Below, in pieces: positions 39,322 through 49,534 of a DNA stretch of 64,000 nucleotides (within the stretch, counting starts at the first letter, position 1; each line of letters opens with the position of its first letter). The stretch is from Bondarzewia mesenterica. Taxonomy: Eukaryota > Basidiomycota > Agaricomycetes > Russulales > Bondarzewiaceae. Where the stretch lies: the NCBI GenBank assembly GCA_004802705.1, contig SGPL01000013.1:62001-126000 (forward strand), written 5' to 3'. The notes beneath the pieces are model-generated. The model did no database searches and was not told where the DNA came from. It worked only from the letters and a program-made list of their open reading frames with translations. The position numbers and the translations under genes were made by a program.

Positions 39322-41095
39322 TTAAGGAACCAACTGACCTTCAAACGACCAAAATTTGTTAAATTGTCGATCACTCGACGTCGAAGCATTCGCGTTCGCT
39401 GGCGAGCCCGCGGCATCCATGTCGAGTCCTTCATGATGTTCTGGCAAAGTTTGTGACTCCGCTCTAGTCTCCGTCTGCTCTGCCTGCGTTTCGGACTGGG
39501 GTACAGCAGACGCAGACGGTTCAGGTAACTCGCTCTCATTCGAAACTGTCAGCATAGCCTCAACGACGGCAGACGACGATTGAACGGATCCGGGTTCGTG
39601 CGTGGGAGACGCTGCCGACCTCAGCTTCTCCTGAAGCACTGTGAGTAAGTTGCGTTCTTGTAAGAGCTGCTCTTCTAATGCGATGCGGCGTTTCATCTCC
39701 TCAACATAACGGGCTTCAGCCTTGAGACGCGCAGCTGATTCAATTTCGAGCGCGTGCTTCATAGCTATGAGAGAAAACAGAATTCAATGTGGAGTCACAA
39801 CAACGAGGAACAGGGTCACGCAAGGTGGAGAACGTACAGTTGATGAGGTCATGTACACCGAGCGGGACGTACATGCTCATATCGTCCGAAGCACTGGCAG
39901 ATTCTCCCAACGCAGGCACCCAAGGAAGCGCTGCCAGATCGGACATCTCCATCATCTGGAAGTCAAATGCGCCGATCGCCATGCTCGTCGAGTCATCATC
40001 GTCGAGCATTTTAAGGCCCAGATAATCCCCGCCTTCCACGCGCCTCCGTTTGGCGGGACGGGAAGAGTTGGGCTCAGGCGACGGAGGCGGCAAATCCAGG
40101 TCTATGTCGTGCTCGGGTTCATCAGAAATTTCCTCTGGTGTTGGAAGTTCTCTGGCTTTGCCCTTTCCCTTGTCCTTCGAACTCGGAACGACGGCCCCAT
40201 CATCAGACTTGTCCGCGGAGGCGGAGGCGGCCTTTTCTGCGTGCTCAGTTGCGGGTTGCGTGGTCGACGTGACCAGAGAAGGCACGTTCGCAACTTCGAA
40301 GGACGGTGCGGGAGAGAGCAAACCCGTCGTGGGCCGCCCTGAGGAGTTGACGTCCATGTCCAACTGTGAATGACGGATGTGAATCATGATTGGCGGCTGC
40401 AAATCGGGAGAGGGATTTGACGTCGCCCGTTTCCGTTTCTGAGAGGTAATTGGATCGCGTTTGCTGGAGACTGGAGAGGATATGGAAGCAGCAGCAGAGG
40501 TGGATGCAGTCGGCTGAGGTACGCTCCGCACTCGTTTCGTAGACTTTGTGGTGCGGAACAATTGACTGGTAGTAAGAGTTTTGGCCACTGCTATAATCGG
40601 ATCGGGATGATGGTGAGATGATGGACCATCCTCAAAATCCACGCCAGGTCGAGGCTCACCTGTGCGTCGTGCCCCAGACGTAGGTTCCTCCTCGTCATCT
40701 TCCTGTATAACTCTCCTTTCTTCGTGGACATTCTTTTCTAGTTCATATTGCCCGAATCAAATCAGTCAAATATAACGCTATAGAACGCTAGAAGCCTCAC
40801 TCAACAATCTCCTCGGTGTAAGGAGTACATGATCTAGTACATGGCGATTTCATATCAGCACACTGGGGAACGCGACGACCTATATACCAACTTACCAAGT
40901 ATTTCTCTTCGTTGACTGCTAGGCGGAACACTAATCGCCCTGCGTGCTGCAGGTCACGATTATGAGATTCAAGTCGACCTCTGACAAAATGATCAGTGTT
41001 CTGAATTTTAAATGCATACCTTTCGCGCGTGAAGATGGCCGTGTCGCCTTGCTAATTGACTGACTTGCTGGCGGATCAGTGCTGCGTTTTGCCAT
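39322..41095 (-). CDS. Hypothetical nuclear-type protein with C-terminal coiled coil
   Basis: I do not recognise it. The ATG at 41095 gives MAKRSTDPPASQSISKATRP, spliced near 41.0 kb to GRLESHNRDLQHAGRLVFRL and VNEEKYL. A short exon (LLTPRRLL) follows, and then the main exon (about 40.74-39.84 kb): acidic EEDDEEEP-like run, KRKRAT and AKRRRVEGGDYLGLKML basic clusters that resemble nuclear signals, and SDLAALPWVPALGESASASD. An intron at about 39.84-39.76 kb joins GVHDLINSMKHALEIESAAR to LKAEARYVEEMKRRIALEEQ and LLQERNLLTVLQEKL, a clear coiled coil. The tail is Ser/Glu/Gln-rich and stops at 39322, although a GT donor (GTCAGT) just before the stop allows a longer end. Function unknown; a role in nuclear complexes is inference only. 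Confidence 0.65.
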
Positions 41096-41376
41096 GCGGT
41101 CCGAGATGACCTGAGTTGGGCGGTTATGTGCACTACGAAATTGCGTCCAAATAAGGAAATCCTACAGGGCGATGATTATTCCAATTTAAAGTCAGATATA
41201 TTCAAACAAAATGTTGTTCAGTACGAATGTATCCCAGTGATATAATATACAACACGGTCCACTATACTATAACTGGTTCCAAGTCGTTAATAGCAAGATA
41301 TCAAGAAACGGGGTAAAACAAATGCCATCCTTCAACATGAATGACCACTAGTGAATAACACACACCGACGCGGGGT

Positions 41377-42273
41377 CTACAAAACGGAACCCAAGACTTT
41401 CAAAGCGAGTGCACGGAGAATCTAAGCGAGGAGGTCAAACAAGTGTCCCTAGAACAAGTGGAAAGAAAAATAGACTTGCCTCCGCCTTCTGATTGCCGCC
41501 AAGCTCAGAAAACACCTGAGCAACACTCTTGCCTTTGGCGTCTCTGACAGCCCCAAGGCGATTTCCGGCATACCCACCAATCAACCCGCCAGGTATATTC
41601 GCGACGATGAAGCCGATACCCGCACCGCACGCCGCCCCCATGTACGACCACCAGGGCACGCGCCGCTCGATTTCTGGTCGAAGAAGCTACATATACGATT
41701 ATCAGCTGCATTACCAGACATGGATGATTTTGAGTTTGGTTCACGTCGTCAAATACGTCGCCAAAGACGCCCTCCGCATTCGGTCGTTGTCCGTTTCGTC
41801 CTTGTGCACCACCGGCCGTACCACCAGTCCCGTTCCCAAACATACTCGCGAACATGTTGAAGAAGTTCGCTGACGCATCGGGATCGCTGGTCCTCTCGGA
41901 TTTTGTTCTATAAAGCTCATCGTACTCTCGACGCCGCCTCGAGTCTGAGAGCATGTAGTAGGCATCCGCTACAGCCTGTCACAACACGTCAAGTGATGGC
42001 AAGGAACGTGAGTATGTCAAATGGACTGTGGAACGAGAAAACGAGTACTTGAAATTTCTCTGTTGCCCTCTTCTTCTCTTCAGGTGTCGCATTGACCAAT
42101 CTATCTGGGTGTGTTCTGCGGTTGTACAAGCATGAGGCTAGTTGGGATATTTTGAACAATATGAAAGGACGAACGTACTTCAGAGACTCCTTTCTGTACG
42201 CTTGTCGAATTTCTTCTGTAGTTGCTGTCTTTGAGACATTGAGGATGGAGTAATAGTCGGGAAAGGAGGACAT
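41377..42273 (-). CDS. J-domain (DnaJ/Hsp40) co-chaperone, class C
   Basis: J proteins stimulate Hsp70 ATPase activity. The ATG at 42273 gives MSSFPDYYSILNVSKTATT, then EEIRQAYRKESLK, and after an intron THPDRLVNATPEEKKRATE. The conserved HPD is complete. It continues KFQAVADAYYMLSDSRRRRE-type sequence, closing a full J domain. There is no G/F-repeat zinc region. Instead FFNMFASMFGNGTGG is followed by a Gly-rich segment and WWSYMGAACGAGIGFIVANI-type glycine zipper (GGLIGGYAGNRLGAV), suggesting membrane or mitochondrial association. The last intron has a GC donor (41422-41479, exon|GCAAGT) and leads to ILRALALKVLGSVL. Using it, the end matches the QKAEILRALAxKVLG ending I would expect for this family. 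Confidence 0.85.
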
Positions 42274-42636
42274 GGAGAGATTGAGAGTGCTGAAGGAGGT
42301 ATGGCATGCCTGCCACAGTACTCAGTGCGATGACATCAGGACGCTTACTCAATCAAGTAAAACGTGTTCAGACCAGATCTATGATAAGATCTTCGCAAAG
42401 CACCAAGTCATTTGTATCTATTCAGTACACATGTACCACCAGACAGCCCGACATGTAGCTATACACTTGGGATCCAACTAGTTAGGTACTCTACAACGCT
42501 CAAAAATTTCAGCTGATTCGGGGTGAACGTAAGGGTGATAATAAGTAATACATAAGCGCACAGAGAAAATGGAACATGGCACAGCTGACGATGAAGGTTG
42601 TAAAAAAAATGGAAAGCAATATATCGAGACGAGGAT
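42274..42636. other. Intergenic between two minus-strand genes
   Basis: The upstream region of the J-domain gene and 3' flank of the membrane protein gene. No gene or notable repeat seen. Confidence 0.5.
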
Positions 42637-45528
42637 TTAACGAGCGCCACCAATAACCTCAGTATTCGCGGATCCGGCGTATACACTCGTTGTGGGTTGA
42701 AGCATCAATGGCGCCGGCCGAGGTCTCTCGAACGCGGAGTCCTCCACGATCTGCGCCCTTGGTGCACTGATTGTCCACTGGTTCGGTCTCGGCGGTAGAC
42801 CTACGCGTCCACCAACCCGCAAGCCACGGACACGAGCGTATGCTGTCGGCGGCGAGGTCAGCTGAGCGGTGGGCGACGGGGTATACCCGCGGCTCGATGC
42901 ATTGTTCACGGTATCGCCAGACGTGGCCATCGTGGATGAATCGGCGACATCCGCTGTAAAACCACCAGCATCAGCTGCCGGCGATGCCGATGAATCTAAT
43001 TCTTGAGGAGCCGGCGGAGATCGGCTGGCGCTGCGGGGTAGTACCATCGTCTGCGCGACCTGCGCGTTCGATACTTGTCTAGAAACGGTGACAATGGTTG
43101 CTGGGCTCGCGCTTTCTGGCTCGGAGTCTGAGGGAGAGTCTCTGACAGGCGACAACTGAGAATTAGCTCTGTTGTGGCCTGGTCCACGTGGATCTGTCGT
43201 AAGCCCTATGAGAAGTACATCAGAAATAGGGCGCATCGGTCGGCAGGGCACAAGCCTACCTCCAATGAAAGATGTCACGTCGTACTGTGTTCCACCAGAA
43301 TCCAGTCGTGTCGACCGTGATATTTCCGTCGTCGTCTCCGCACTGTCTCTGGTCGACTCGGGCAATGACTGTCGTGTCGTAGACTCCGCAATAGCAACAG
43401 GTATCCTAGGCGGGGTCAGAGGATGAATGACTGAGTTCCTGCCAACCCCTGTAGTACCGTCGCTCCTGGAGCTAGTATCCGATACTTGTCGAATGGTCTG
43501 AGTCGACTGTCTTGCCAGTGGAGGCTGAGGGAAATTACTGAGCGAGAAGTCGCTCTTCAATGACGCCGACTCCAATGCCTGTCTAGATACCAGAACGGCG
43601 GCAGAGTTTCGGTCAACGGAGGAGGGAGTCTGGGAGTCTCGCTCGTCAACGCCCGGCGCAAACAGTTTCAACGCTGCGATGCTTTTCTCTAGCTCACTTT
43701 GTTCTCGTAAGAGGGCCTCGAATCCGGAGGAGCGAGTGGAAGAGAGATCAGGTTCGGTGAAGGGACGTGACTCAACAATGGGTGAAAAACGGCCACCCCG
43801 CATGGTGCCCGTAAGGCCATATATGGGTGAAGGCGTGCTCCCTTCACGAGCAAATTGCCCAGGAAAATTTGGGACGGTCAACGGAGATACGGACGCGACT
43901 TCGCGCACGTAATATGATGGAATTGTTGAAGGTACAGCGGAGACCGGACGAGCCGCAAAATCTTCGGGTTGGATCACCGGCCTGTCTTCCGTGGAATCTA
44001 TGACATGAGAAGATTGAGCCTGACCAGTCGTGGTCGGCTTGATGGAGACTTTTTCAGCAAGCCAGGGGGATTCTGCCATGACGGTGGTGTATACAGGATC
44101 CTGCCAGCGGGCACTCTGCTTCGCCTCCTCTGTGACTGGGCTCGGCTCGTAAGAGATGGCTGTTGCGCCCTTCTCGCTTATGGCTGGCGAGAACCCACGT
44201 TCCGCTTCGTCCTCATTCCACAGGCGCATCTCATCATGCTCAAGAGCAGGCCTTGTGCGCCCAGCGAGGCCTTGTGCGCGTGTGCCTAGCCACGAGGAAA
44301 GTCGTGAAGCAGACGACACGTGTGATGCCCTGGCTAGTTGATCAGGCTGAGGGGGGGCCAAATCTTCATCTGCGCCGATAGCAGCAAGAGCTGATTCTCG
44401 GGAACGGATGCGAAGACCCTGGAACGAAGACGCCCGTTTGCTTTCACTTGGAGGACGTTCTTTAGGAGGAGCAGAGTTCTTAGAAGTCGATATGAGAAGG
44501 AACACTATTATCAAGTATTCTTCAATGGCCAGAAGAAACCGGCCAGCGGTAGATTCCGAAAACGCAACTAGTGTGAAAGCCGGTCAAATTTTGTAGGACG
44601 GGAAACGTGCGCAAAAAACGATTCTTACAGTAGATGATGTTCCCAATACCAATCCCCATATTGATTAGTAAAGCAAAGATCATGATAGAATAGCGAGACA
44701 AGGTCTTCCACCGTGATGGAGTTGATGCTATCAACGTGTTCAACATCAATTTGATGATGAAGATGGCGGAGACAGTTATTTCCATCGTTCCCTCCACCTC
44801 GTAGATGACTCCGACCTTGTGAAAAGCGTGAACGATCCGCCAGAGAATCTGCAGAACGCCTATCGCGATAGACAGAGGCAACAAAAGCCATTTCAATATC
44901 CAGCCGACTACGCCCCACCTTGACCATGCACCGCTATGCATGGACTGACGATTTGAACCTAGGGCCAGAAAGCTTTGGCGTTGGTTTTCTCGAGTAAGTG
45001 TTACAAATTCCCCCGGAGGGGGCTGAGCGACATATACCCAGAAGAATAGAAATCGGACACTTGTGGCAACTGCGAACAGGACCTCACGGGCGAGGATGAA
45101 AGGCACGACGGAGTTGACGTTAAGTCCTTTCCTGGATACGCGACCTCGAACGAGGCCTTGAACGAGATCGAGAATAGCGGCGAAGAAAGCCAATAGGACA
45201 GAGGTGAACAAAAATAAGAGTGCCCTGAGGGCGTCTTTGAGATTATTGCATGTCAATAAGGAGACTCAAACTACAACATACCAGTCGATTTTCTTCATAG
45301 CCAAGAAAAAAGTCAGTGTTCCAAAGCCCAACAGCCCGATGGAAAAGACAGGAATGTCTGCAAGTATATGGTCAATCTAGGCGGCAATTGATCAAAACGG
45401 GTTGATTCATGCCAAAAGAAAAAAGGAAACAAAGACGGATGACGCACAGCATTACTATCACTGAGACGGAGAGTCGAGGGAAAAGTATACAAGGATAATA
45501 GCCAGCTGACAGATGATTGGACGGACAT
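42637..45528 (-). CDS. Seven-helix membrane protein with long disordered C-terminal tail
   Basis: I do not recognise a named family. The start chosen is the ATG at 45528 (MSVQSSVSWLLSLYTFPSTL), spliced by a GTAATG donor to NIPVFSIGLLGFGTLTFFLA and, through another intron, to ALRALLFLFTSVLLAFFAAI. Further hydrophobic segments: VPFILAREVLFAVATSVRFL, GWILKWLLLPLSIAIGVLQI, TMEITVSAIFIIKLMLNTLI, YSIMIFALLINMGIGIGNII and, after an intron, FLLAIEEYLIIVFLLIS. That is about seven to eight membrane spans over 280 residues. The last exon (42.64-44.51 kb) is one long open frame of about 600 residues, rich in Ser, Pro, Thr and Arg, with no fold visible. The layout resembles a receptor or transporter-like protein with a cytosolic tail. 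The first exon is an inference. Confidence 0.6.
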
Positions 45529-45866
45529 AACTGGACAACGAGGGACTAGTCTGTGGTCGAACGACAACTCAAAGCCAAGGGATCCCCAGGACCGAAGAAA
45601 CCCAGGCAGTAGAGGCAATAAAGCCCACTGCGAATGAACGAACGAAAGGGGCTGCAATCAAGGCAGCAAGACGGGAAAAAAAAAACGACGGCAGCTGGCT
45701 GACGCCGATGCCAGGACGTCGCTGAAGCACTGGCAATTTCGAAGAATAGAACAAGTGAGGGTGGAGGACGAAAGAAGAGAGGATAACAATCAAGCTGATG
45801 AAGCGTACTATGTCATATGCACGGATGATACGCAAGCTGCCCTTGACGACGGCTGAAAACTTCAGA

Positions 45867-46146
45867 ATGAGCTCTGGCGGTCATCACGGCCATATATTCC
45901 TCCCGTAAGTAGTGCCGTTATTCCATTTTCCTTTCTTCTGCTCTTAGCTTTTTCCGCATTTGACACTTCATCTCCAAATCAGGCAGTCGTGTTCCACGAA
46001 GCCGTTCGCTTCGCTTTAGCTCTGAGCGATCCAATCCGGAAGCAAATGGCTGCCGGATCCTACAGTTCTGTGTGCTTCAGTAGTCCATATCAACACATAA
46101 ATCCTATAGGCGGTCCCACAAACCCTGAGGCCTCGAGACGTATTGT
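45867..46146 (+). CDS. Possible small His-rich-start gene (incomplete model)
   Basis: The ATG at 45867 gives MSSGGHHGHIFLP and stops at a good donor (GTAAGTAG). About 80 bases on, after CAG acceptors, an open exon (AVVFHEAVRFALALSDPIRK, KQMAAGSYSSVCFSSPYQHI) ends at a second good donor (ATT|GTAAGTAGG). The obvious acceptor puts this exon in the wrong phase by one base, so no complete protein can be assembled. Two strong donors on the same strand argue for a real transcript, divergent from the membrane protein gene. Function unknown. Confidence 0.25.
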
Positions 46147-46187
46147 AAGTAGGCAGATATGTAGTCAATCCAGATCAACGTTTCTTC

Positions 46188-49162
46188 TCACACTCCCCCA
46201 CCCGTCATCTGCCGAACAAGAAACATACCCCGTCCCTCATCTCGCATCCCAATCACTGATTTTGACCTTGCTCTGATCATTCCGCCTGCCGCACTACCTC
46301 CAGTGAGTTGTCGTCCGATGGGCTTTGAAGGATTGCTACTAAGCTGCCTGGTGGGACTGAGTCCTCCGCCAGTCAATTGTCGGGACAAAATCCCTTCGTA
46401 CCCTCCCGAGAGTCCCGTAAATTGACGAGCAATAGTCGTACCTCCTGTATGCTGAGGTGCAATTCTCCCAAATGGTCCTGTGCTGACTGTAGACGTGCCT
46501 GTGTGCGAGGGCTTCAGTTGGGTAGCACGAGTTGGGGAACTCTGCGGAGAACGGAGCGACGCAGGGAGTAATAGCTAGCAATAGAAAACAATCGGAGAAA
46601 AGTCCGAAACCCTCAGCATCGTCAAGGGGGGGTATCAGAGGGTAACATACCAAACATTCGCGACACCAAACGCCTCCTTCCTCGGTATCCCGTTTCGCGG
46701 AACTGTCCAATTTCTTACCGCACCCGGGCATATTGTCTTTCCTACGTCCGCCTCGTCCTTTTGCTTCCTGACCACCGCAAATCAGACATGCTGCATGCCA
46801 TCTAGAGCCCTGCGGCCCTGGCACGACACCCCGTTCCATAGGAGAGACCGACTGGTGACAGCCAGGACATGATGTAGATGAGCCAAATCGAGGGAAAGAC
46901 GTGCTCGTGGCGGAAGCAGATGGAAGAGGCACAGTGTACCGGCTAGAAGAATATGGAGACGACGTCGAGGTAGAGAGCGCCTTTGTCGTGCTGCTAGGAG
47001 GAGCAGTGGCGATAATGGCAGGAGGAACATAGCTTGTGCTCGTGTTGTGAGTACGTTTGGTTGTCTTCTCCGCAGGCGCACACTGTACAAGAAGAAAGAA
47101 AAAATTGTCAGTCCGGTATATTCTTCACATCTCAACGAATTGCTCACGTCAAGGTGACATGCCCCCCTTACACCTCTGATGAATACAGCCTGTCCTTTCT
47201 CCTTCTCCTCAAAGATCCCGTCACATATTCTGCACCTGAAGCAATCTGTATGATATGTCCTAGGTGCAGCGCCTGTTGACGAAGGCTCTGGGACGGTGAC
47301 ATACCGGCCGCCGCCATTCACGCTGAAGAGTGGCAATGCGCATTTAGCGCATTTAGCGTCGGAAGCAGGGCCAGATGAGGCATTTCCCTTCTGGATGGCG
47401 AGAACGGAGGTTGGAGCCGTGCTCAGAGAGTACGTAGATTTGATGGTTTCCCCAGTGTAATGGGTAGGTATCTTCGTAGCAAACATGGGGAGTTTGGAGG
47501 GCTCGACGATATCTGCATCTCGTCGAGACGGTGGACTATACGAAGGTGGCGAGGAAGATACAGAGGACTGCGTATTGGAATCGGAAAAGTCGGACAGCAG
47601 GTCGGGAGTAAATGGGACGGGGGATTCGGAGAATTCGGCATCTTGCCTCAGAGAGGAAGCAGAGCTTCTGCTTCTTAGTGTCGGTCTGTCGGATGAGTCG
47701 GGGGTACGAACAGGAATTCTTGAAGCAGGTGACGCCTTTCGAGAACTCGGAGACACGGTAGCGATGCTTGATGTAAGCGTTGACGAAGCATAGTCGATGC
47801 CTTCGCGCTCGGGTGCAGGCGATCCTGCCTGCCGTAAGAATCTCCGCTTCATCTCTTCGATCGCCTCTTGAGTGGGCTTTGGACTCCCACTCAGCCTGCG
47901 GCTTCCGTTATTGGATCGGACGCCGCCCTCATCAGACTCCGGTGTCTTGAAGCGATTATATGAACGCCTGACAGGGTTTCCGTCTTCTGTGGCATGAACG
48001 CGCTGCTGAGACTTGGAGAGGGACGATGAACCAGGGCTGGAATCTGTAATATTTCGTCGGAGGTCGATACCAGAACCTTCTTCTCGGTCAGAATAGCGAG
48101 ATAGTACGGGGGTCGTGGACGGAAAATCTTTGATGGGAGTGCTCCTGCCTATATTCGAGCGAGGTCGAATGCTCTCCCTGATGGGCGTGGATTCCCTCGA
48201 TTTTATAATACCTAGGGTTTGCTCCAACTCTTCAATAGTTGGAGTGCTCTCCCGGTTTCGTCCTCCCTTCAATCCGCCGAGGTGATCCCCTTCGTCCTTC
48301 TGATCCATCGCAGTAAGACTGTCGTGTCTGTTTGGGCTGTCGTACCTTCTAGGACTGTCATTCGTCCTATTTAAGCAGGTATCAAAGCAATCCCCGCATG
48401 ACGGGTGTCCCAAAAGATCGACCATGGGGTTGTCACCGATATTCTTGCCGCATCCGACACACTGGAAACACTTCTTATGCCAAACCTTTCCGGCGTTCTC
48501 AACGAAACTACCCTCGCTCTTTAAAATCAAAACTGGTCGATGACATGACGGGCAGTCGCCTCGGGACCCACCGTTAATGATGAAGCAAGCGCGACACATA
48601 AACCGGGTGCCGGAAACGTCTGTAGGGTCAGGATAGATTGTAGCATCGGGTGGGAAGATAGCAGAACATATGTGACAATGATAGCTTTCCAGAGACTCCT
48701 TGGTTTGGAGCACGGAGCCGTAAACTTTGGATAATTCCGAAGTATAAGGTGATGGCAGGATATTGGATGATGGGTTGTCAAGAAATGAAGATGAGTGTTT
48801 CAACGGTGAAGAAGGTCGTGGCTCTGTGGTTGATGTGATATGTTCAGAAATGCGAGAGCCGATAGAAGACTGAGGTCGTGGAAAGCGCCTAGCTGGAGGT
48901 GTCGAAGTAGTCGCAGGCAGTATATCGGTGGTAGCAGAGCGAGTGCGCGCAGAGGGTTTCTCCTGAGTATATGTTTGTGACCACCGATCCGTTATAGAGT
49001 TCTTCGAGGCACCATTATTCCACTGGACAACCGGGGCTAGGAGAAATTCAACATGAACGTATTATGAGATAGACAGATGCTCGCGGACACACCTACAGCC
49101 GTGCCTCCACATTTGCACTTCGGACCGGTGACAATATCTCCACATCGCCTGCAAAAGCCCAT
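46188..49162 (-). CDS. Triple LIM-domain protein (paxillin/Pxl1-like)
   Basis: LIM domains are double zinc fingers for protein contacts; fungal paxillin-like LIM proteins act at actin rings and growth sites. The ATG at 49162 opens MGFCRRCGDIVTGPKCKCGG, a small zinc-ribbon-like start (C-x2-C, C-x-C). A disordered Ser/Pro/Arg region follows. LIM 1 starts YHCHICSAIFPPDATIYP, continues FMCRACFI, DCPSCHRPVL and FQCVGCGKNIGDN, and ends HPSCGDCFDTC. After about 300 residues of Ser-rich linker, LIM 2 is CAKCALPLFSVNGGGRYV, YHTDCFRCRICDGIFEEK. LIM 3 is SCPGCHQSVSPMERGVVPG, WHAACLICG, GCGKKL and WCRECL. The end carries RQFTG, RQLTGGG, RQLSS, RQLTGGS and RQMTGGG repeats. Zinc ligands look complete. An ATCACGTG element lies about 165 bases upstream. 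Confidence 0.88.
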
Positions 49163-49534
49163 ATCTAGAAATACAAACAATTGGGGTCGTTATCAAAGGT
49201 CGTGAATAAGAAAACAAGGCAGGTAAAAGAAATCGCGGATGTTGAGATCTTGAGAGACGAAGGAAAGTCAAAACGTCGAATATGAATACGTGAAGCCCTT
49301 TCAATTTCGAACCACTTGCTAGACGCGATCACGTGAGTTATATCAATTGCCTTTTTTTTTGGCTGCTTTGTTATTTCTTGGAATGGTTCGAGGATCGCAG
49401 TCGGTTTTTATAGTCAACTTCATGTCTTTAGATGCTCCTCAACAATCGAATCCCAGGAAATGATACGTCATATAATTCCAATCTGTAACACCTTACTTTC
49501 TGGGACACAACAAATTATCAGGACTGCGCCCACT
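49163..49534. other. Promoter of LIM gene; 3' flank of CYB2
   Basis: About 370 bases without a gene. It contains ATCACGTG at 49328-49335 and a 9-base T run at 49352-49360 just beyond it, a common fungal promoter combination. Confidence 0.5.
49328..49335. promoter_or_regulatory. ATCACGTG (RTCACRTG, Cbf1/bHLH-type) element
   Basis: A perfect RTCACRTG octamer 166 bases upstream of the LIM gene start. It shares the 9-mer GATCACGTG with the site at 52261-52269. Confidence 0.5.

Noticed and set aside
45569..45835. Hydrophobic minus-strand open frame as an N-terminal extension of the membrane protein
   Set aside because: The frame has no ATG, and a start at 45528 splices in phase to the next membrane segment.
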